Of a stretch of 64,000 nt of DNA, positions 8,055-17,648 are shown in pieces. The translations under genes were made by a program, and so were the position numbers. Source of the stretch: Rubrivivax sp. (lineage in GTDB: Bacteria; Pseudomonadota; Gammaproteobacteria; Burkholderiales; Burkholderiaceae_C); the NCBI GenBank assembly GCA_021298085.1, contig JAJTDE010000007.1, positions 1-64,000 of the forward strand, read 5' to 3'. A model generated the notes under the pieces. It was not told the origin of the DNA and did no database searches. It saw only the letters and a program-made list of their open reading frames with translations. Position 1 is the first letter of the stretch. The number at the start of each line of letters is the position of its first letter.

Positions 8055-9290
8055 ATGGCAAAGGCACTCTCTCCTTCCGACGTCCTGGCTTTCCACGCGC
8101 ATGAATCGGCGCGGGTGGCGGTGGTCAGTCTGCGTGGCGCGCAGCGCGAAGTCTGGCGCGCCCTGCCCTTCGAATTCGAGGACACCATCGCGCGGCTGGA
8201 TGAGGCCGATGTCGTCGGCCCGGGCGCCGTGGTCAACGGCCAGCTGCTGTCGCGCAGGTTGGTCCAGCACTGGCGTCGCCTGGCCCGCCCGGCCCAGATC
8301 GCACCCGCTCAGGCGCCGCTGCGCACCACGGGCCGCCGCTACGACCTGCTGTTTGTCCCGATCGGCGACCTCAACGAGCTGTCGATGTTCGAGGACCTCA
8401 AGCCCTGGCTGTCGTCCAGCCGCCTGCGGGTGGCCTGGGTGGTGGAGCTCTGGAGCCGCTCGATCGCCAACAACCCCAGGGCGCTGCGGCTGCTCAAGCA
8501 GTTCGACATGATCGCCGTCGGGGCGGAGAACAGCGTCGAGCCCCTGCAGCGGGCCACCGGTGTGGCGTGCTTTTACCTGCCGGCCGGTGTCGACGTCATG
8601 CAGTGCATGCCCAACGACCTGCGCGCCGAGCGGCCGATCGACGTCTACCAGATGGGCCGCCGCGCCGACAGCACGCACCGCGCCCTGCTGAACCTGGCCC
8701 GCGAGCGCGACTGGTACTACCTGTTCGACACCTCCTGGAGCAAGGAGACCGATCAGCCCGTCGAGCACCGCGCGCTGCTGGCCGACACCATCAAGCGCAC
8801 GCGCTTCTTCATCGCCAACCGCGCCAAGGTGGACGCGCCCCAGCAGACCGGCGGGCAGCACGAGGTCAGCTTCCGGATGTTCGAAGGCTCTGCCGGCGGC
8901 ACGGTGATGATGGGCGAGACTCCGCAGACACCGTCCTTCCAGAACCTGTTCGGCTGGGAAGACGCGGTCATTCCCATGCCCTTTGGTTCCACCCACATCG
9001 GCGACCTGATCGACAGCCTGGTGGCCCAGCCCCAGCGGCTGCAGGCCATCCGTGCGCGCAATGTCCAGCAGGCCCTGCTGCGGCACGATTGGGCTTACCG
9101 TTGGCGCGCTGTGCTCGAACGCGCTGGGCTCAAGCCACTGCCGGGCCTGGTGGCCCGCGAAGCGCAACTGGCTGCGCTGGCTGAACGCATCGGCCACGAG
9201 CACACCGACATCGCAGCCGCCAGCAGCACGGGCGCCCGCATCCTGCGGCTCCCGGTGGCTGGCCAAACCGGCCTGCAGATGGGGGCCTGA
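8055..9290 (+). CDS. Glycosyltransferase family 1-like protein (CgeB/YkvP type)
   Basis: A soluble protein of 411 residues. The middle and C-terminal parts resemble the GT-B, CgeB/YkvP-like glycosyltransferases: a YDLLFVPIGDLNEL segment, AVGAENSVEPLQ, then FRMFEGSAGGTVMMGE (about 274-290), where the conserved Phe-E-G-x-A-G-G pattern marks the donor-sugar binding region. The natural acceptor is unknown; surface polysaccharide is the likely target. It stands alone after a 250-base leader with a strong composite hairpin. No signal peptide or membrane segment is apparent. Confidence 0.7.
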   Translation: MAKALSPSDVLAFHAHESARVAVVSLRGAQREVWRALPFEFEDTIARLDEADVVGPGAVVNGQLLSRRLVQHWRRLARPAQIAPAQAPLRTTGRRYDLLFVPIGDLNELSMFEDLKPWLSSSRLRVAWVVELWSRSIANNPRALRLLKQFDMIAVGAENSVEPLQRATGVACFYLPAGVDVMQCMPNDLRAERPIDVYQMGRRADSTHRALLNLARERDWYYLFDTSWSKETDQPVEHRALLADTIKRTRFFIANRAKVDAPQQTGGQHEVSFRMFEGSAGGTVMMGETPQTPSFQNLFGWEDAVIPMPFGSTHIGDLIDSLVAQPQRLQAIRARNVQQALLRHDWAYRWRAVLERAGLKPLPGLVAREAQLAALAERIGHEHTDIAAASSTGARILRLPVAGQTGLQMGA

Positions 9291-9318
9291 CAGCAGCGCA
9301 GGGCCTGAGCGCGCAGCC

Positions 9319-9693
9319 TCAGCGCTTGCGCGCTGCGGTCTTGGGGGCCGGCTTGGCGGTGCCTTCTGCCTTGCTGACCGCTGCCGCCTTGGCCGGTTTG
9401 GCGGCCTGCGCCAACTGCGTATCCAGGTTCTTCTGGATGTGCTCTTCGATGCGCTTGGCAAACACCCCGAGCAGGATGCCCAGCTTGGCGTGAAGGTCGA
9501 AGTGGTCGCCTGCAACCGTCAACGTGCCCGACACCCCCGTGCGCTTGAAACTCACGGTGTCACTGGTTTTGCCGCGCGTGAATTCGCAGGCCATGTCAAA
9601 TTCGCGGTCGACGTCCTCGGCCCAGGCCTGCGCGATGTCTCTGGCCGTGTCCAGGCCCAGGTTGTGTTCGCGGTGGATGCGGATATCGGGCAC
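9319..9693 (-). CDS. Polyhydroxyalkanoic acid system family protein
   Basis: A small protein of 124 residues matching the PHA-granule-region family. The N-terminus (IHREHNLGLDTARDIAQAWA) and the central FKRTGVSGTL and LDTQLAQ-containing helices are characteristic. The last 30 residues are Ala/Lys/Pro-rich and basic, as in histone-like or phasin tails. Family members sit near PHA synthesis genes or are granule-associated, but their molecular role is not established. The stop is 25 bases from the convergent glycosyltransferase gene. The lipoprotein protease gene lies immediately upstream on the same strand. Confidence 0.85.
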   Translation of the reverse strand: MPDIRIHREHNLGLDTARDIAQAWAEDVDREFDMACEFTRGKTSDTVSFKRTGVSGTLTVAGDHFDLHAKLGILLGVFAKRIEEHIQKNLDTQLAQAAKPAKAAAVSKAEGTAKPAPKTAARKR

Positions 9694-9723
9694 GGGTGTC
9701 TCCTCGGTCAGGGCGCCATGGCA

Positions 9724-10788
9724 TCAAGGCAGTTGGCCGCGGCGTTTGTCTCGTGGCAGTGCGGCCAGGGCCCGCACGGCGGCATAGAAGCGGTTGAAGT
9801 CACGGCCCTCACGCTCGAAGAGGCGTTCGAAGGCAGGCACCAGGTCGTCGTAGGCGGCCTGCACCGCAAAGCTGGCGTTGTTGGCGTTCAACACCCAGGC
9901 ATCGTAGCCGCTGAAGCCACCCCAACGCTCCCGCTTGAGGGTCTCCAGTTCCTGCCGAAGGGCGGCCGTGGCAGCCTGCTTGCGGCTGCGCTTGAGCGCG
10001 TCGGGGTCCTGGCTACGGTAGATGTCGGCCAGGCGCTGCCGGTGGCGCAGGGCCATGGCCTTGAAGTCGCGCCGGCGGGCATCCAGGGCCGCATACTCGG
10101 CGCGCGCCTGCGGGCTGGCCTGCTGTGTCAGCCAGCGCTCGGCGCCCAGGCGCTCCACGGCGGTCGCAAAACTCTCGTTGAACACCGTGTCGTCGTTGAC
10201 GTAGACCACCTGGTGCGCCAGCTCATGGAACAGGATGCGCGCCAGCTCACCTTCAGGCCAGCCAATGAAGGTGTTGAGCAGGGGGTCTCCGCCCAGCCAG
10301 TTGGTCCAGCCCAGGGTGCTGTAGGCCGGCACGCCATAGACGCTGGTTTCCCAACCCTGGGCCTTGAGTTCAGCGGCCAGCGCATCGGCCGGTTCGCGCT
10401 GGTAGTAACCCCGGTAACCCACACAGCCCATCACCGGAAAGCACCAGGTCTTCAGGTCCAGCCCCAGTTCGGGCGCGGCCACCACGTTCCACACCGCCGC
10501 CGAACGCTGCAGATCAGCGTACCGGCGGTAGCTGGCGTTGTCCGGGAGATGCAGTTCGCTGACGGCAAAGGCCCGCAGGCGCTGGGCCAGGGCCAGCCGC
10601 TCGCGCAGCGCCGCCGAGGTGGCCGGGTCGGCCTGTACATCGCCCAGCGGACGGGCACGGGCCATCACGTCCAGATGGCCCTTCACTGCCTGGGCGTAAT
10701 AGCCCAGTTCAGCGGCGCAGCCACCCAGGCCCAGCAGGCTGCTCAGGCCAGCCAGTGCGGCACCCATCCGCAGCCATCGGGCCCTCAC
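9724..10788 (-). CDS. Putative zinc aminopeptidase, lipoprotein
   Basis: A predicted envelope metalloprotease of the putative aminopeptidase family recognised by its FHELAHQVVY zinc motif (H188-E189-x2-H192, with E205 in NESFA as probable third ligand). Counted from the GTG at 10788 the protein has 354 residues. It begins with a short basic segment, a hydrophobic stretch and a lipobox (LGLGGC, C24), so it should be lipid-anchored. The GTG overlaps the stop of the molybdopterin oxidoreductase gene (GTGA), suggesting translational coupling. An ATG at 10767 is an alternative. Substrates are unknown. Confidence 0.82.
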   Translation of the reverse strand: MRARWLRMGAALAGLSSLLGLGGCAAELGYYAQAVKGHLDVMARARPLGDVQADPATSAALRERLALAQRLRAFAVSELHLPDNASYRRYADLQRSAAVWNVVAAPELGLDLKTWCFPVMGCVGYRGYYQREPADALAAELKAQGWETSVYGVPAYSTLGWTNWLGGDPLLNTFIGWPEGELARILFHELAHQVVYVNDDTVFNESFATAVERLGAERWLTQQASPQARAEYAALDARRRDFKAMALRHRQRLADIYRSQDPDALKRSRKQAATAALRQELETLKRERWGGFSGYDAWVLNANNASFAVQAAYDDLVPAFERLFEREGRDFNRFYAAVRALAALPRDKRRGQLP

Positions 10789-12887
10789 GCCGCACGTACC
10801 TCCACCAGGCAGTCGTAGAAGGTGGCGGCGCGGCCGATGTCGGTGAGCGCCTGAGAGGTCAGCTCGTTGACGTTGGTGCCATTGAGGCCCAGCTTGCGCC
10901 ACCAGATGCCCAGGCCATTGACCACCCCTGGCCGGGCGCGGGCGCTGACCGCCAGGCGGCAGCGGTAGACACCCCGGTCATTGAAGACCTCCACCACATC
11001 GCCATCGGCCAGGCCGCGCGGCAAGGCGTCACCGCTGTGCATTTCCAGCAGCGGTTCACCTTCGATGCTGCGCAGGCTCATCACATTGACAAAGCTGGAA
11101 TTCAGGAAGTTGCGCGCCGGCGGCGAGATCATCGCCAGCGGGTAGCGCTGTGCCAGCGCCGGCGTGGTGACGGCGCTCTCGTGGTTGGGAATGTGGTCGG
11201 GCACGCCCAGGCCGGGTGCGTCGACACAGACTTTGCCGTCGGCCGTGGCAAAGCCGCCGTCGGCGAAGGGCCGCTCGGGCACCGGCAGCTTGACCCAGCC
11301 GGCCTGGCGCAGGGCGTCAAACGACACCCACTCGGGCTTGAACGCCTGCCGGGCCAGCTGTTCATCGCTGTCGCCGAAGCAGGGCTCGTCAAAGCCCAGG
11401 CGCGCTGCCAGGCGGCGGAAGATCTCGGTGTTGGGCAATGACTCGCCGCGCGGGCTGAGCGACGCCTCGTTGATCAGCGCATAGGTGTGGCCGTAGCTGC
11501 GGTGGACATCCAGGTGTTCGAGCTGGGTGGTCGCCGGCAGCACCACGTCGGCCCAGTCGGCGGTGTCGGTCATGAAGTGCTCCAGCACCACCGTGAAGAG
11601 GTCGTCCCGCGCAAAGCCGGCGGCCACCCGGCGACTGTCGGGCGCGACCGCCAACGGGTTGCTGTTGTAGACGATCAGCGCCTGGATGGCGGGGCCAAAC
11701 GCGGCCGAGGCGGGCTGCAGCAGCGCATCCCCGATGGCGCTCATGTTGATGATGCGCGGCAGCGGCTGCGGCATCAGGTCAGGCCGCTCGAGCGTGGCGC
11801 TGTCCACCGCAGGCGCAAACCAGCCGCTGGCCGACAGCAGCAGACCGCCGCCGCGGTGCCGCCAGGCGCCCGTCAGGCAGGGCAGCAGCGCGATCAGTCG
11901 CACCGCGTTGCCGCCACCGGCCACCCGCTGCATGCCGTAGTTCAGCCGGATGGCGGCGGGGTGGGTGTCGGCGAGCTCACGCGCCAGCGCCTGCACCTCA
12001 CGGGGCGTGATGCCGCAGGTCTCGGCCGTGCGCTCGGCTGTCCAGGGCAGCGCCTTGTCGCGCAGGGCTGGCCAGCCATTGACATGGCGTTCGATGTAGT
12101 CGGTGTCCAGCCCGCCGTGCATCAGCCACTGGTGCATCAGCCCCAGCGCCAGCGCGCCGTCGGTGCCGGGCATCAGCGCGATGTGCTGGTGGCACTTGTC
12201 GGCGGTCTCGGTGCGGCGCGGGTCGATGCACACCAGCCGGGCACCGGCGCGCTTGGCCGCTTGTGCAAAGGTCCAGAAGTGCAGGTTGGACGCAATGGAG
12301 TTGCTGCCCCAGATGACGATCAGGCGGCTGTGGGCGAAGTCTTCCAGGTGCATGCCCAGCTTGTGGCCGTAGGTCGCCGCCAGCGCCTCGCCGCCGGCAC
12401 TGGCGCAGATGGTGCGGTCCAGGCGGGAAGCCCCCAGCCGGTGAAAGAAGCGCGCGGCCATGCTCTCACCTTGGATCAGGCCCATGGTGCCGGCATAGCT
12501 GTAGGGCACGATGGCCTGGGCGCCCGCGCCGCCGGGCCCGGCGATGGCCTTCAGGCGCGCCGCCACGGTGTCCAGTGCCTCGTCCCAGGAGATGTCCTGC
12601 CACTGGCCGCTGCCCTTGGGCCCGACCCGGCGGCGGGGTCTCAGCAGGCGCTCGGGGTGGTCGGTGCGCTCGGCGTAGCGGCTGACCTTGGTGCACAGCG
12701 CGCCGTGCGTGGGCGGGTGGTCCGGGTCGCCCTGGATGCGCACGATGCGCTCGCCCTGCACGGTGATGCGCATGGCGCAGGTGTCGGGGCAATCGTGAGG
12801 GCAGGCACCGTGCACCATGCGCACAGGCTGCTCAGCCTCGTCGGCAGGCGTGCTGGAGGACGGAAACCCATCAGGACTGCTGTTCAT
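10785..12887 (-). CDS. Molybdopterin-dependent oxidoreductase (DMSO reductase superfamily)
   Basis: A 700-residue catalytic subunit binding a bis-MGD molybdenum cofactor and one [4Fe-4S] cluster. The cluster ligands are C29-x3-C33-x3-C37 (CPHDCPDTC) and C65. Domain order follows formate dehydrogenase/nitrate reductase-type enzymes, including the IWGSNSIASN and IDPRRTETAD cofactor-binding stretches and a C-terminal MopB-binding domain (ARNFLNSSFVN). There is no Tat signal, so it should be cytoplasmic. No small subunits are adjacent, and the substrate cannot be predicted. The ATG at 12887 was chosen over an in-frame upstream start at 12938 because conservation begins nearer the cluster motif. 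Confidence 0.85.
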   Translation of the reverse strand: MNSSPDGFPSSSTPADEAEQPVRMVHGACPHDCPDTCAMRITVQGERIVRIQGDPDHPPTHGALCTKVSRYAERTDHPERLLRPRRRVGPKGSGQWQDISWDEALDTVAARLKAIAGPGGAGAQAIVPYSYAGTMGLIQGESMAARFFHRLGASRLDRTICASAGGEALAATYGHKLGMHLEDFAHSRLIVIWGSNSIASNLHFWTFAQAAKRAGARLVCIDPRRTETADKCHQHIALMPGTDGALALGLMHQWLMHGGLDTDYIERHVNGWPALRDKALPWTAERTAETCGITPREVQALARELADTHPAAIRLNYGMQRVAGGGNAVRLIALLPCLTGAWRHRGGGLLLSASGWFAPAVDSATLERPDLMPQPLPRIINMSAIGDALLQPASAAFGPAIQALIVYNSNPLAVAPDSRRVAAGFARDDLFTVVLEHFMTDTADWADVVLPATTQLEHLDVHRSYGHTYALINEASLSPRGESLPNTEIFRRLAARLGFDEPCFGDSDEQLARQAFKPEWVSFDALRQAGWVKLPVPERPFADGGFATADGKVCVDAPGLGVPDHIPNHESAVTTPALAQRYPLAMISPPARNFLNSSFVNVMSLRSIEGEPLLEMHSGDALPRGLADGDVVEVFNDRGVYRCRLAVSARARPGVVNGLGIWWRKLGLNGTNVNELTSQALTDIGRAATFYDCLVEVRAA

Positions 12888-13019
12888 GGGGCCATGATGG
12901 CATACCCGCTTCGCGCCGCGGCAGCGGGCCGATACCATGTGTCAACCCGCGACTGCAGCCTTCGCGATCCAGAGGCTGCCTGCGCGCCCGCAGGTCTCTG
13001 CGTCAACGCCCTGGAAGCC

Positions 13020-14222
13020 ATGCAGATCATCGACTCGATCCTTGCCGACACCGCCACCATCACGGCGATCCGTCGCGACATCCACGCCCACCCGGAACTC
13101 TGCTTCCAGGAAAACCGCACCGCCGACGTCATCGCCAAGGCCCTGACGGACTGGGGCATCCCCATCCACCGTGGCCTGGGCAAGACCGGGGTGGTGGGCA
13201 TCCTCAAGAACGGCACGTCGCCCCGGGCCATCGGCCTGCGCGCCGACATCGACGCGCTGCCGATGACCGAGCACAACACCTTTGCCCATGCCAGCCAGCA
13301 TGCCGGCAAGATGCACGCCTGCGGCCATGATGGCCACACCGCCATGCTCCTGGCCGCGGCCAAGCACTTCAGCCGTCACCGGAACTTCGACGGCACCGTC
13401 TACCTCGTGTTCCAGCCTGCCGAAGAGGGCGGCGGCGGCGCCCGCGAGATGATCAAGGACGGCCTGTTCGAGCGCTTCCCGATGGACGCCATGTTCGGCA
13501 TCCACAACTGGCCAGGCATGCCGGTGGGCATGGTGGGCGTGAACCCCGGCGCGATGATGGCGTCGAGCAACGAGTTTTTCATCACCATCCGCGGCAAGGG
13601 TTCCCATGCCGCGCTGCCGCACCTCGGCGTCGACCCGGTGCCCGTGGCCTGCCAGATGGTCATGGCCTTCCAGACCATCGTCTCGCGCAACCGCCGCCCC
13701 ATCGACCCAGGTGTGATCTCGGTGACCACCATCCACACCGGCGAGGCGACCAACGTGGTGCCCGATTCAGCCCGCATCGAAGGCACGGTGCGCACCTTCT
13801 CTGTCGAGGTGCTGGACCTCATCGAGCAGCGCATGCGCGACATCGCACAGCACACGGCCGCCGCCTTTGGCGCGACGGTGGAGTTCGAGTTTCACCGCAA
13901 CTACCCGCCCACTGTCAACCATGCGGCGGAAACCGAGTTTGTCCGCAAGACGCTGTCTGACGTGGTCGGTGCACAGAACGTCGTGCCGTTTGAGCCGACG
14001 ATGGGCGCCGAAGACTTCAGCTATTTCCTGCAGGCCAAGCCAGGCTGCTACTTTGTGCTGGGCAACGGCGACGGCGCCCACCGCATCGGCGGCCACGGCC
14101 TGGGCCCCTGCATGCTGCACAACCCCAGCTACGACTTCAACGACGAGCTGATCCCCCTGGGGGCCACCTGCTGGGTTCGGCTGGCTGAAACCTGGCTGGC
14201 GCCAGCCCAGGCCGGGGCCTGA
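13020..14222 (+). CDS. M20 family amidohydrolase (hippurate/N-acyl-amino-acid hydrolase-like)
   Basis: A cytoplasmic zinc amidohydrolase of 400 residues that probably cleaves N-acyl amino acids. Metal and catalytic motifs include HACGHDGHT (C101, H103) and FQPAEEGGGGA (E135/E136), plus GIHNWPGMPVG. These place it in the M20D hippurate hydrolase/IAA-amino acid hydrolase group, where a cysteine is a metal ligand. Three bases separate it from the next metallopeptidase gene, so the two are probably co-transcribed. A long in-frame upstream extension on this strand lies opposite the oxidoreductase gene and is not believed. Confidence 0.88.
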   Translation: MQIIDSILADTATITAIRRDIHAHPELCFQENRTADVIAKALTDWGIPIHRGLGKTGVVGILKNGTSPRAIGLRADIDALPMTEHNTFAHASQHAGKMHACGHDGHTAMLLAAAKHFSRHRNFDGTVYLVFQPAEEGGGGAREMIKDGLFERFPMDAMFGIHNWPGMPVGMVGVNPGAMMASSNEFFITIRGKGSHAALPHLGVDPVPVACQMVMAFQTIVSRNRRPIDPGVISVTTIHTGEATNVVPDSARIEGTVRTFSVEVLDLIEQRMRDIAQHTAAAFGATVEFEFHRNYPPTVNHAAETEFVRKTLSDVVGAQNVVPFEPTMGAEDFSYFLQAKPGCYFVLGNGDGAHRIGGHGLGPCMLHNPSYDFNDELIPLGATCWVRLAETWLAPAQAGA

Positions 14223-14225
14223 CCC

Positions 14226-15314
14226 ATGGACGGCACCGCCAGCCTCCACTTCTCGCAGTCCTACGCACAGGCACGCGACAAGTTCCTGATGGCGGCCAGT
14301 GCCGCCGGCCTGAGCGTGCGCAGCCACCTGATGCCCATCCGCGGCCACGACGGTGAAGACCTGGCCATGGATGTGGCGCTGGAAGGCCCCGCGGACGCCT
14401 CGTCGCTGCTGGTCATCAGCAGCGCCTGCCATGGCGTCGAGGGCTTCTGCGGCTCGGGTGTTCAGAATGCGCTGCTGCGTGACACCGGCTGGCACGACAC
14501 CCTGCGCGACAGCGGCGTGGCCGTGCTCTACATCCATGCGCTGAACCCCTACGGCTTCTCGCACTGGCGCCGGGTCACCCCAGAGAACGTCGACCTCAAC
14601 CGCAACTTCCACCGTTTTGACCAGCCGCTGCCGGCCAACCCCGGGTACGACGCCCTGGCCGATGCGCTGGTGCCGGCGCAGTGGCCGCCGGAGCCGGCCG
14701 CACAGGCCCGGCTGGAGGCCTACACGCAGGAACATGGCCTGCGTGGCCTGCAGGCGGCGGCCTCGGGTGGGCAGTACCGCCACCCTGACGGCATCTTCTA
14801 CGGCGGAACGGCACCCACCTGGAGCCACCGCACCCTTCGCCGGGTGCTGCAGGCCCACGGCCAACGCTGCCAGCAGCTGGGCTGGATCGACCTGCACACG
14901 GGCCTCGGGCCGAGCGGCCATGGCGAGCTGATCTTTGCCGGCCGCGACGACGCGCAGGCCGCAGCCCGTGCGCGCCAGTGGTGGGGGCCCCAGGTCACGT
15001 CCATCTACGACGGCTCCTCCAGCTCGGCGCGCCTGGAAGGCCTGATGTGGAACGCGGCCTACGAGGAGTGTCCGCAGGCCGTCTACACCGGCATCGCGCT
15101 CGAGTACGGCACCGTACCGGTGATGGACGTGATGACCGCGCTGCGCGGCGATGCCTGGCTCCACCAGGACCTTCAACGCGGTGCTGAACAACGCGCGGCC
15201 ATTCGCCGCCAGGTCCGGGATGCGTTCTACACCGACACCGACACCTGGAAGGCGCAAATCGTCGAACAGGGGCTGGCGGCAGCACGGGCGGCAATCAAGG
15301 GCCTGCAGGGCTGA
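14226..15314 (+). CDS. M14-family zinc carboxypeptidase-like protein (DUF2817)
   Basis: 362 residues. The motif SACHGVEGFCGSG supplies a probable HxxE zinc pair (H69, E72), followed by NPYGFSHWRRVTPENVDLNRNF, WIDLHTGLGP (third histidine) and a late ALEYGTVP with a candidate catalytic glutamate. This set is characteristic of the DUF2817 group of M14 peptidases. No signal peptide is seen. It follows the M20 amidohydrolase at a 3-base spacing, so the pair may degrade a peptide or N-acylated compound. A bidirectional hairpin lies just after the stop. Confidence 0.82.
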   Translation: MDGTASLHFSQSYAQARDKFLMAASAAGLSVRSHLMPIRGHDGEDLAMDVALEGPADASSLLVISSACHGVEGFCGSGVQNALLRDTGWHDTLRDSGVAVLYIHALNPYGFSHWRRVTPENVDLNRNFHRFDQPLPANPGYDALADALVPAQWPPEPAAQARLEAYTQEHGLRGLQAAASGGQYRHPDGIFYGGTAPTWSHRTLRRVLQAHGQRCQQLGWIDLHTGLGPSGHGELIFAGRDDAQAAARARQWWGPQVTSIYDGSSSSARLEGLMWNAAYEECPQAVYTGIALEYGTVPVMDVMTALRGDAWLHQDLQRGAEQRAAIRRQVRDAFYTDTDTWKAQIVEQGLAAARAAIKGLQG

Positions 15315-15329
15315 GTCCCCGCGGAACAG

Positions 15330-15352
15330 GGCCTCGCCCCGCTGGCGAGGCC
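15330..15352. terminator. Bidirectional hairpin terminator
   Basis: A perfect 9-base stem GGCCTCGCC / GGCGAGGCC with a 5-base loop, placed between the convergent DUF2817 peptidase and HAD phosphatase genes. There is no T-tract on either side, but the position suits a shared terminator. Confidence 0.6.
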
Positions 15353-15356
15353 GCGA

Positions 15357-15989
15357 TCAGCCCAGCCAGCCCTTGTGCACCAGCGCATCCCGCAAGGCCT
15401 GCGCGCTGGTGAAGCGAATCGCGTCCCATCCCTGCGTCAGGCCCGCCTCGACATTGCCGGGGTGGTCGTCGATGAACAGGGCCTGGGGCCCTGACGACAA
15501 ACCAAAGCGGTGGTGGGCCAACTCATAGATGGCCGGCCAGGGTTTCATCAGGCCGACACGGCCGCTGAAGATGCCGTCGTCAAACTCGGCGATGAAGGGG
15601 TTGTGCCGCTCCAGGTGGCTGGCATAACCCCGCGGCATGTTCGACAAGTAGACCAACCGGTGGCCGGCCGCCTTCAGCGCGTGGAAGACGGCCACCGTGT
15701 CAGCCTGCGCCTGCAGGTGTGCGGGGACGGCGTCGATCAGGCGCGCCACAGCGTCGGTGGGCAGGCCTGTGCGCTGTGCAATGCGGGTGGCCAGCGTCGG
15801 CTCGTCCACCAGGCCCAGGTCGAAGCGCGACCAGTCGCTGTCGGGCGTGAAACTTTGGAACACCTGGGCCGCGAGCACCGACGCGACCTGTGCGTTAACG
15901 GCGTGTTCTGGCAAGGTGTCCAGGAAGAGCTGCACCGGCTGCCAGCGGAACAGCACCGCCCCGAAGTCGAAGATGACGGTACGCCTCAT
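15357..15989 (-). CDS. HAD-superfamily hydrolase, subfamily IA (YihX-like)
   Basis: A small phosphatase-like enzyme of 210 residues. Motif I is VIFDFGAVLF with nucleophile D8. The second aspartate position is glycine, as in YihX-like sugar phosphatases. Motif II is YLSNMP, motif III is the lysine of LMKPWPAIY, and motif IV is FIDDHPGNV. It ends the tal-pgi gene set, six bases after the pgi stop, so it may dephosphorylate a sugar phosphate. That substrate is inferred from context alone. Confidence 0.85.
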   Translation of the reverse strand: MRRTVIFDFGAVLFRWQPVQLFLDTLPEHAVNAQVASVLAAQVFQSFTPDSDWSRFDLGLVDEPTLATRIAQRTGLPTDAVARLIDAVPAHLQAQADTVAVFHALKAAGHRLVYLSNMPRGYASHLERHNPFIAEFDDGIFSGRVGLMKPWPAIYELAHHRFGLSSGPQALFIDDHPGNVEAGLTQGWDAIRFTSAQALRDALVHKGWLG

Positions 15990-15995
15990 GGGCGT

Positions 15996-17648
15996 TCAGG
16001 CGCTCAGGTGCTGCAGCAGGCCGGCGGTGGAGGTATCCAGCCCCTCCAGTGCGCCGGGTGACTGCTGGGCCGCCATGGCAAAGCGCGGCAGCAGCTCGGC
16101 ACACAGGGCCTTGCCCAACTCCACACCCCACTGGTCGTAGCTGTTGATGCCCCACAGGGCGCCGCTGACAAAGACGCGGTGCTCATACAGCGCGATCAAG
16201 GCACCCAGCGAACGGGGTGTCAAGGCCTCCATCACCAGGGTGGTGCTGGGCCGGTTGCCCGGGAAGCTGCGGTGCCGGGCCAGCTGGGCGCGGTCGATCT
16301 GCGGGCTGGCCGTGGGGGCGTGTTCACCGGCGGCCTGCTCGGCCGTCTTGCCCAGCATCAGCGCCTGGCTCTGGGCCAGGCAATTGGCCAGCAGTTTCTG
16401 GTGCTGATCGGCCAGGCCGTGCAGCGGCCGCTTGACGGCAATGAACTCCACCGGCACCACGTCCGTGCCCTGGTGCAGCATCTGGAAGTAGGCGTGCTGG
16501 CCGTTGGTGCCGGGTTCGCCCCACACCACCGGGCTGGTGCCGAAGGGCAGCGCTTCGCCCTGCAGGTCCACCGACTTGCCGTTGGATTCCATCTCCAGCT
16601 GCTGCAGGTAGGCCGGCAGCCGTTTCAGGCCCTGGTGGTAGGGCGCCACGCTGCGGCTGGAATAGCCATGGAAGTTGCGGTACCAGACATCCAGCAGGCC
16701 CAGCTGCACCGGCAGGTTGGCCTCCAGCGGCGTCTGCGCAAAGTGCTGGTCCATCGCGTGGGCGCCCGCCAGCAGCGCACGAAAGCCTTCGGCCCCGATG
16801 GCCACCGCAATGGGCAGGCCGATGGCGCTCCACAGCGAGTAGCGGCCACCCACCCAATCCCAGAAACCGAAGGTGGTCAGGATGCCGAAATCAGCGGCTG
16901 CCTTCAGGTTGGTGGTCACGCCCACAAAGTGGCGTGAACGGTCAGCCCCTGCAGGCATGCCGGCATCAAACCAGGCGCGGGCGGCCATCGCGTTGGCCAT
17001 GGTCTCCTGCGTGGTGAAGGTCTTGCTCGCGATGATGAACAGCGTGCTCGACGGCTTCAGGTGGCGCAACGTGGCGGTGAGGTCATGCCCGTCGACATTG
17101 CTGACAAAGTGGCTGCGCAGCCCAGGGTGTGCAAAGGGCTCCAGGGCCGTGACGGCCATGGCAGGCCCCAGGTCAGATCCACCAATGCCGATGTTGACGA
17201 TGTCGGTGTAGGGCTGCCCGGCCTGCGCCCGGACCTTTTCGGCAAAGGCCAGCATTTCGTCGAGCACCGCATGCACCTCGGCACTGAACGGCCCCAGGCC
17301 GCGCGGTGCGCGCAGCGCGGTGTGCAGCACCGCCCGGCCCTCAGTGTGGTTGACGGGGGCACCTGCCAGCAGGGCGTCACGGCGGGCTTCGAGCTGACAC
17401 TCGCGCGCGAGGTCCAAAAGGAAGCGCTGGGTGGCCACGTCCCAGTGGTTTTTCGACAGGTCGGCGTGCAGTTCAGGGGCCTGCAGCCAGAACCGTGCAA
17501 AGCGCTGGGGGTCGCGGGCAAAGGCCTCGCGCAGGTCAAGGCTGCGGCCATGGGCCTGGTGATGGCCGTGGAGGGCCGCCCAGGCCTGCGTGTGGTCGCA
17601 ACGGGGCGCGCTCGCGGACGCGCTGGATACCAAGCCCGCCATGCTCAT
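15996..17648 (-). CDS. pgi: Glucose-6-phosphate isomerase
   Basis: Interconverts glucose-6-phosphate and fructose-6-phosphate in the cytoplasm. At 550 residues it is full length. Signatures include the [15 protein letters not shown] block, SNVDGHD, a glycine-rich [10 protein letters not shown] sugar-phosphate site and the C-terminal [12 protein letters not shown] signature. The ATG overlaps the tal stop (ATGA), so translation of pgi is coupled to that of tal. Together with zwf across the divergent gene at 18.8 kb these enzymes link glycolytic sugar phosphates with the pentose phosphate and Entner-Doudoroff routes. Confidence 0.96.
   Translation of the reverse strand: MSMAGLVSSASASAPRCDHTQAWAALHGHHQAHGRSLDLREAFARDPQRFARFWLQAPELHADLSKNHWDVATQRFLLDLARECQLEARRDALLAGAPVNHTEGRAVLHTALRAPRGLGPFSAEVHAVLDEMLAFAEKVRAQAGQPYTDIVNIGIGGSDLGPAMAVTALEPFAHPGLRSHFVSNVDGHDLTATLRHLKPSSTLFIIASKTFTTQETMANAMAARAWFDAGMPAGADRSRHFVGVTTNLKAAADFGILTTFGFWDWVGGRYSLWSAIGLPIAVAIGAEGFRALLAGAHAMDQHFAQTPLEANLPVQLGLLDVWYRNFHGYSSRSVAPYHQGLKRLPAYLQQLEMESNGKSVDLQGEALPFGTSPVVWGEPGTNGQHAYFQMLHQGTDVVPVEFIAVKRPLHGLADQHQKLLANCLAQSQALMLGKTAEQAAGEHAPTASPQIDRAQLARHRSFPGNRPSTTLVMEALTPRSLGALIALYEHRVFVSGALWGINSYDQWGVELGKALCAELLPRFAMAAQQSPGALEGLDTSTAGLLQHLSA

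Noticed and set aside
7926..9515. 529-codon minus-strand frame opposite the glycosyltransferase gene
   Set aside because: Composition is Arg/Gly/His-rich without any recognisable domain, and it overlaps the PHA protein gene.
11487..13019. Long in-frame upstream extension of the M20 amidohydrolase
   Set aside because: It lies opposite the molybdopterin oxidoreductase gene and has no conserved features. The family begins at the ATG at 13020.
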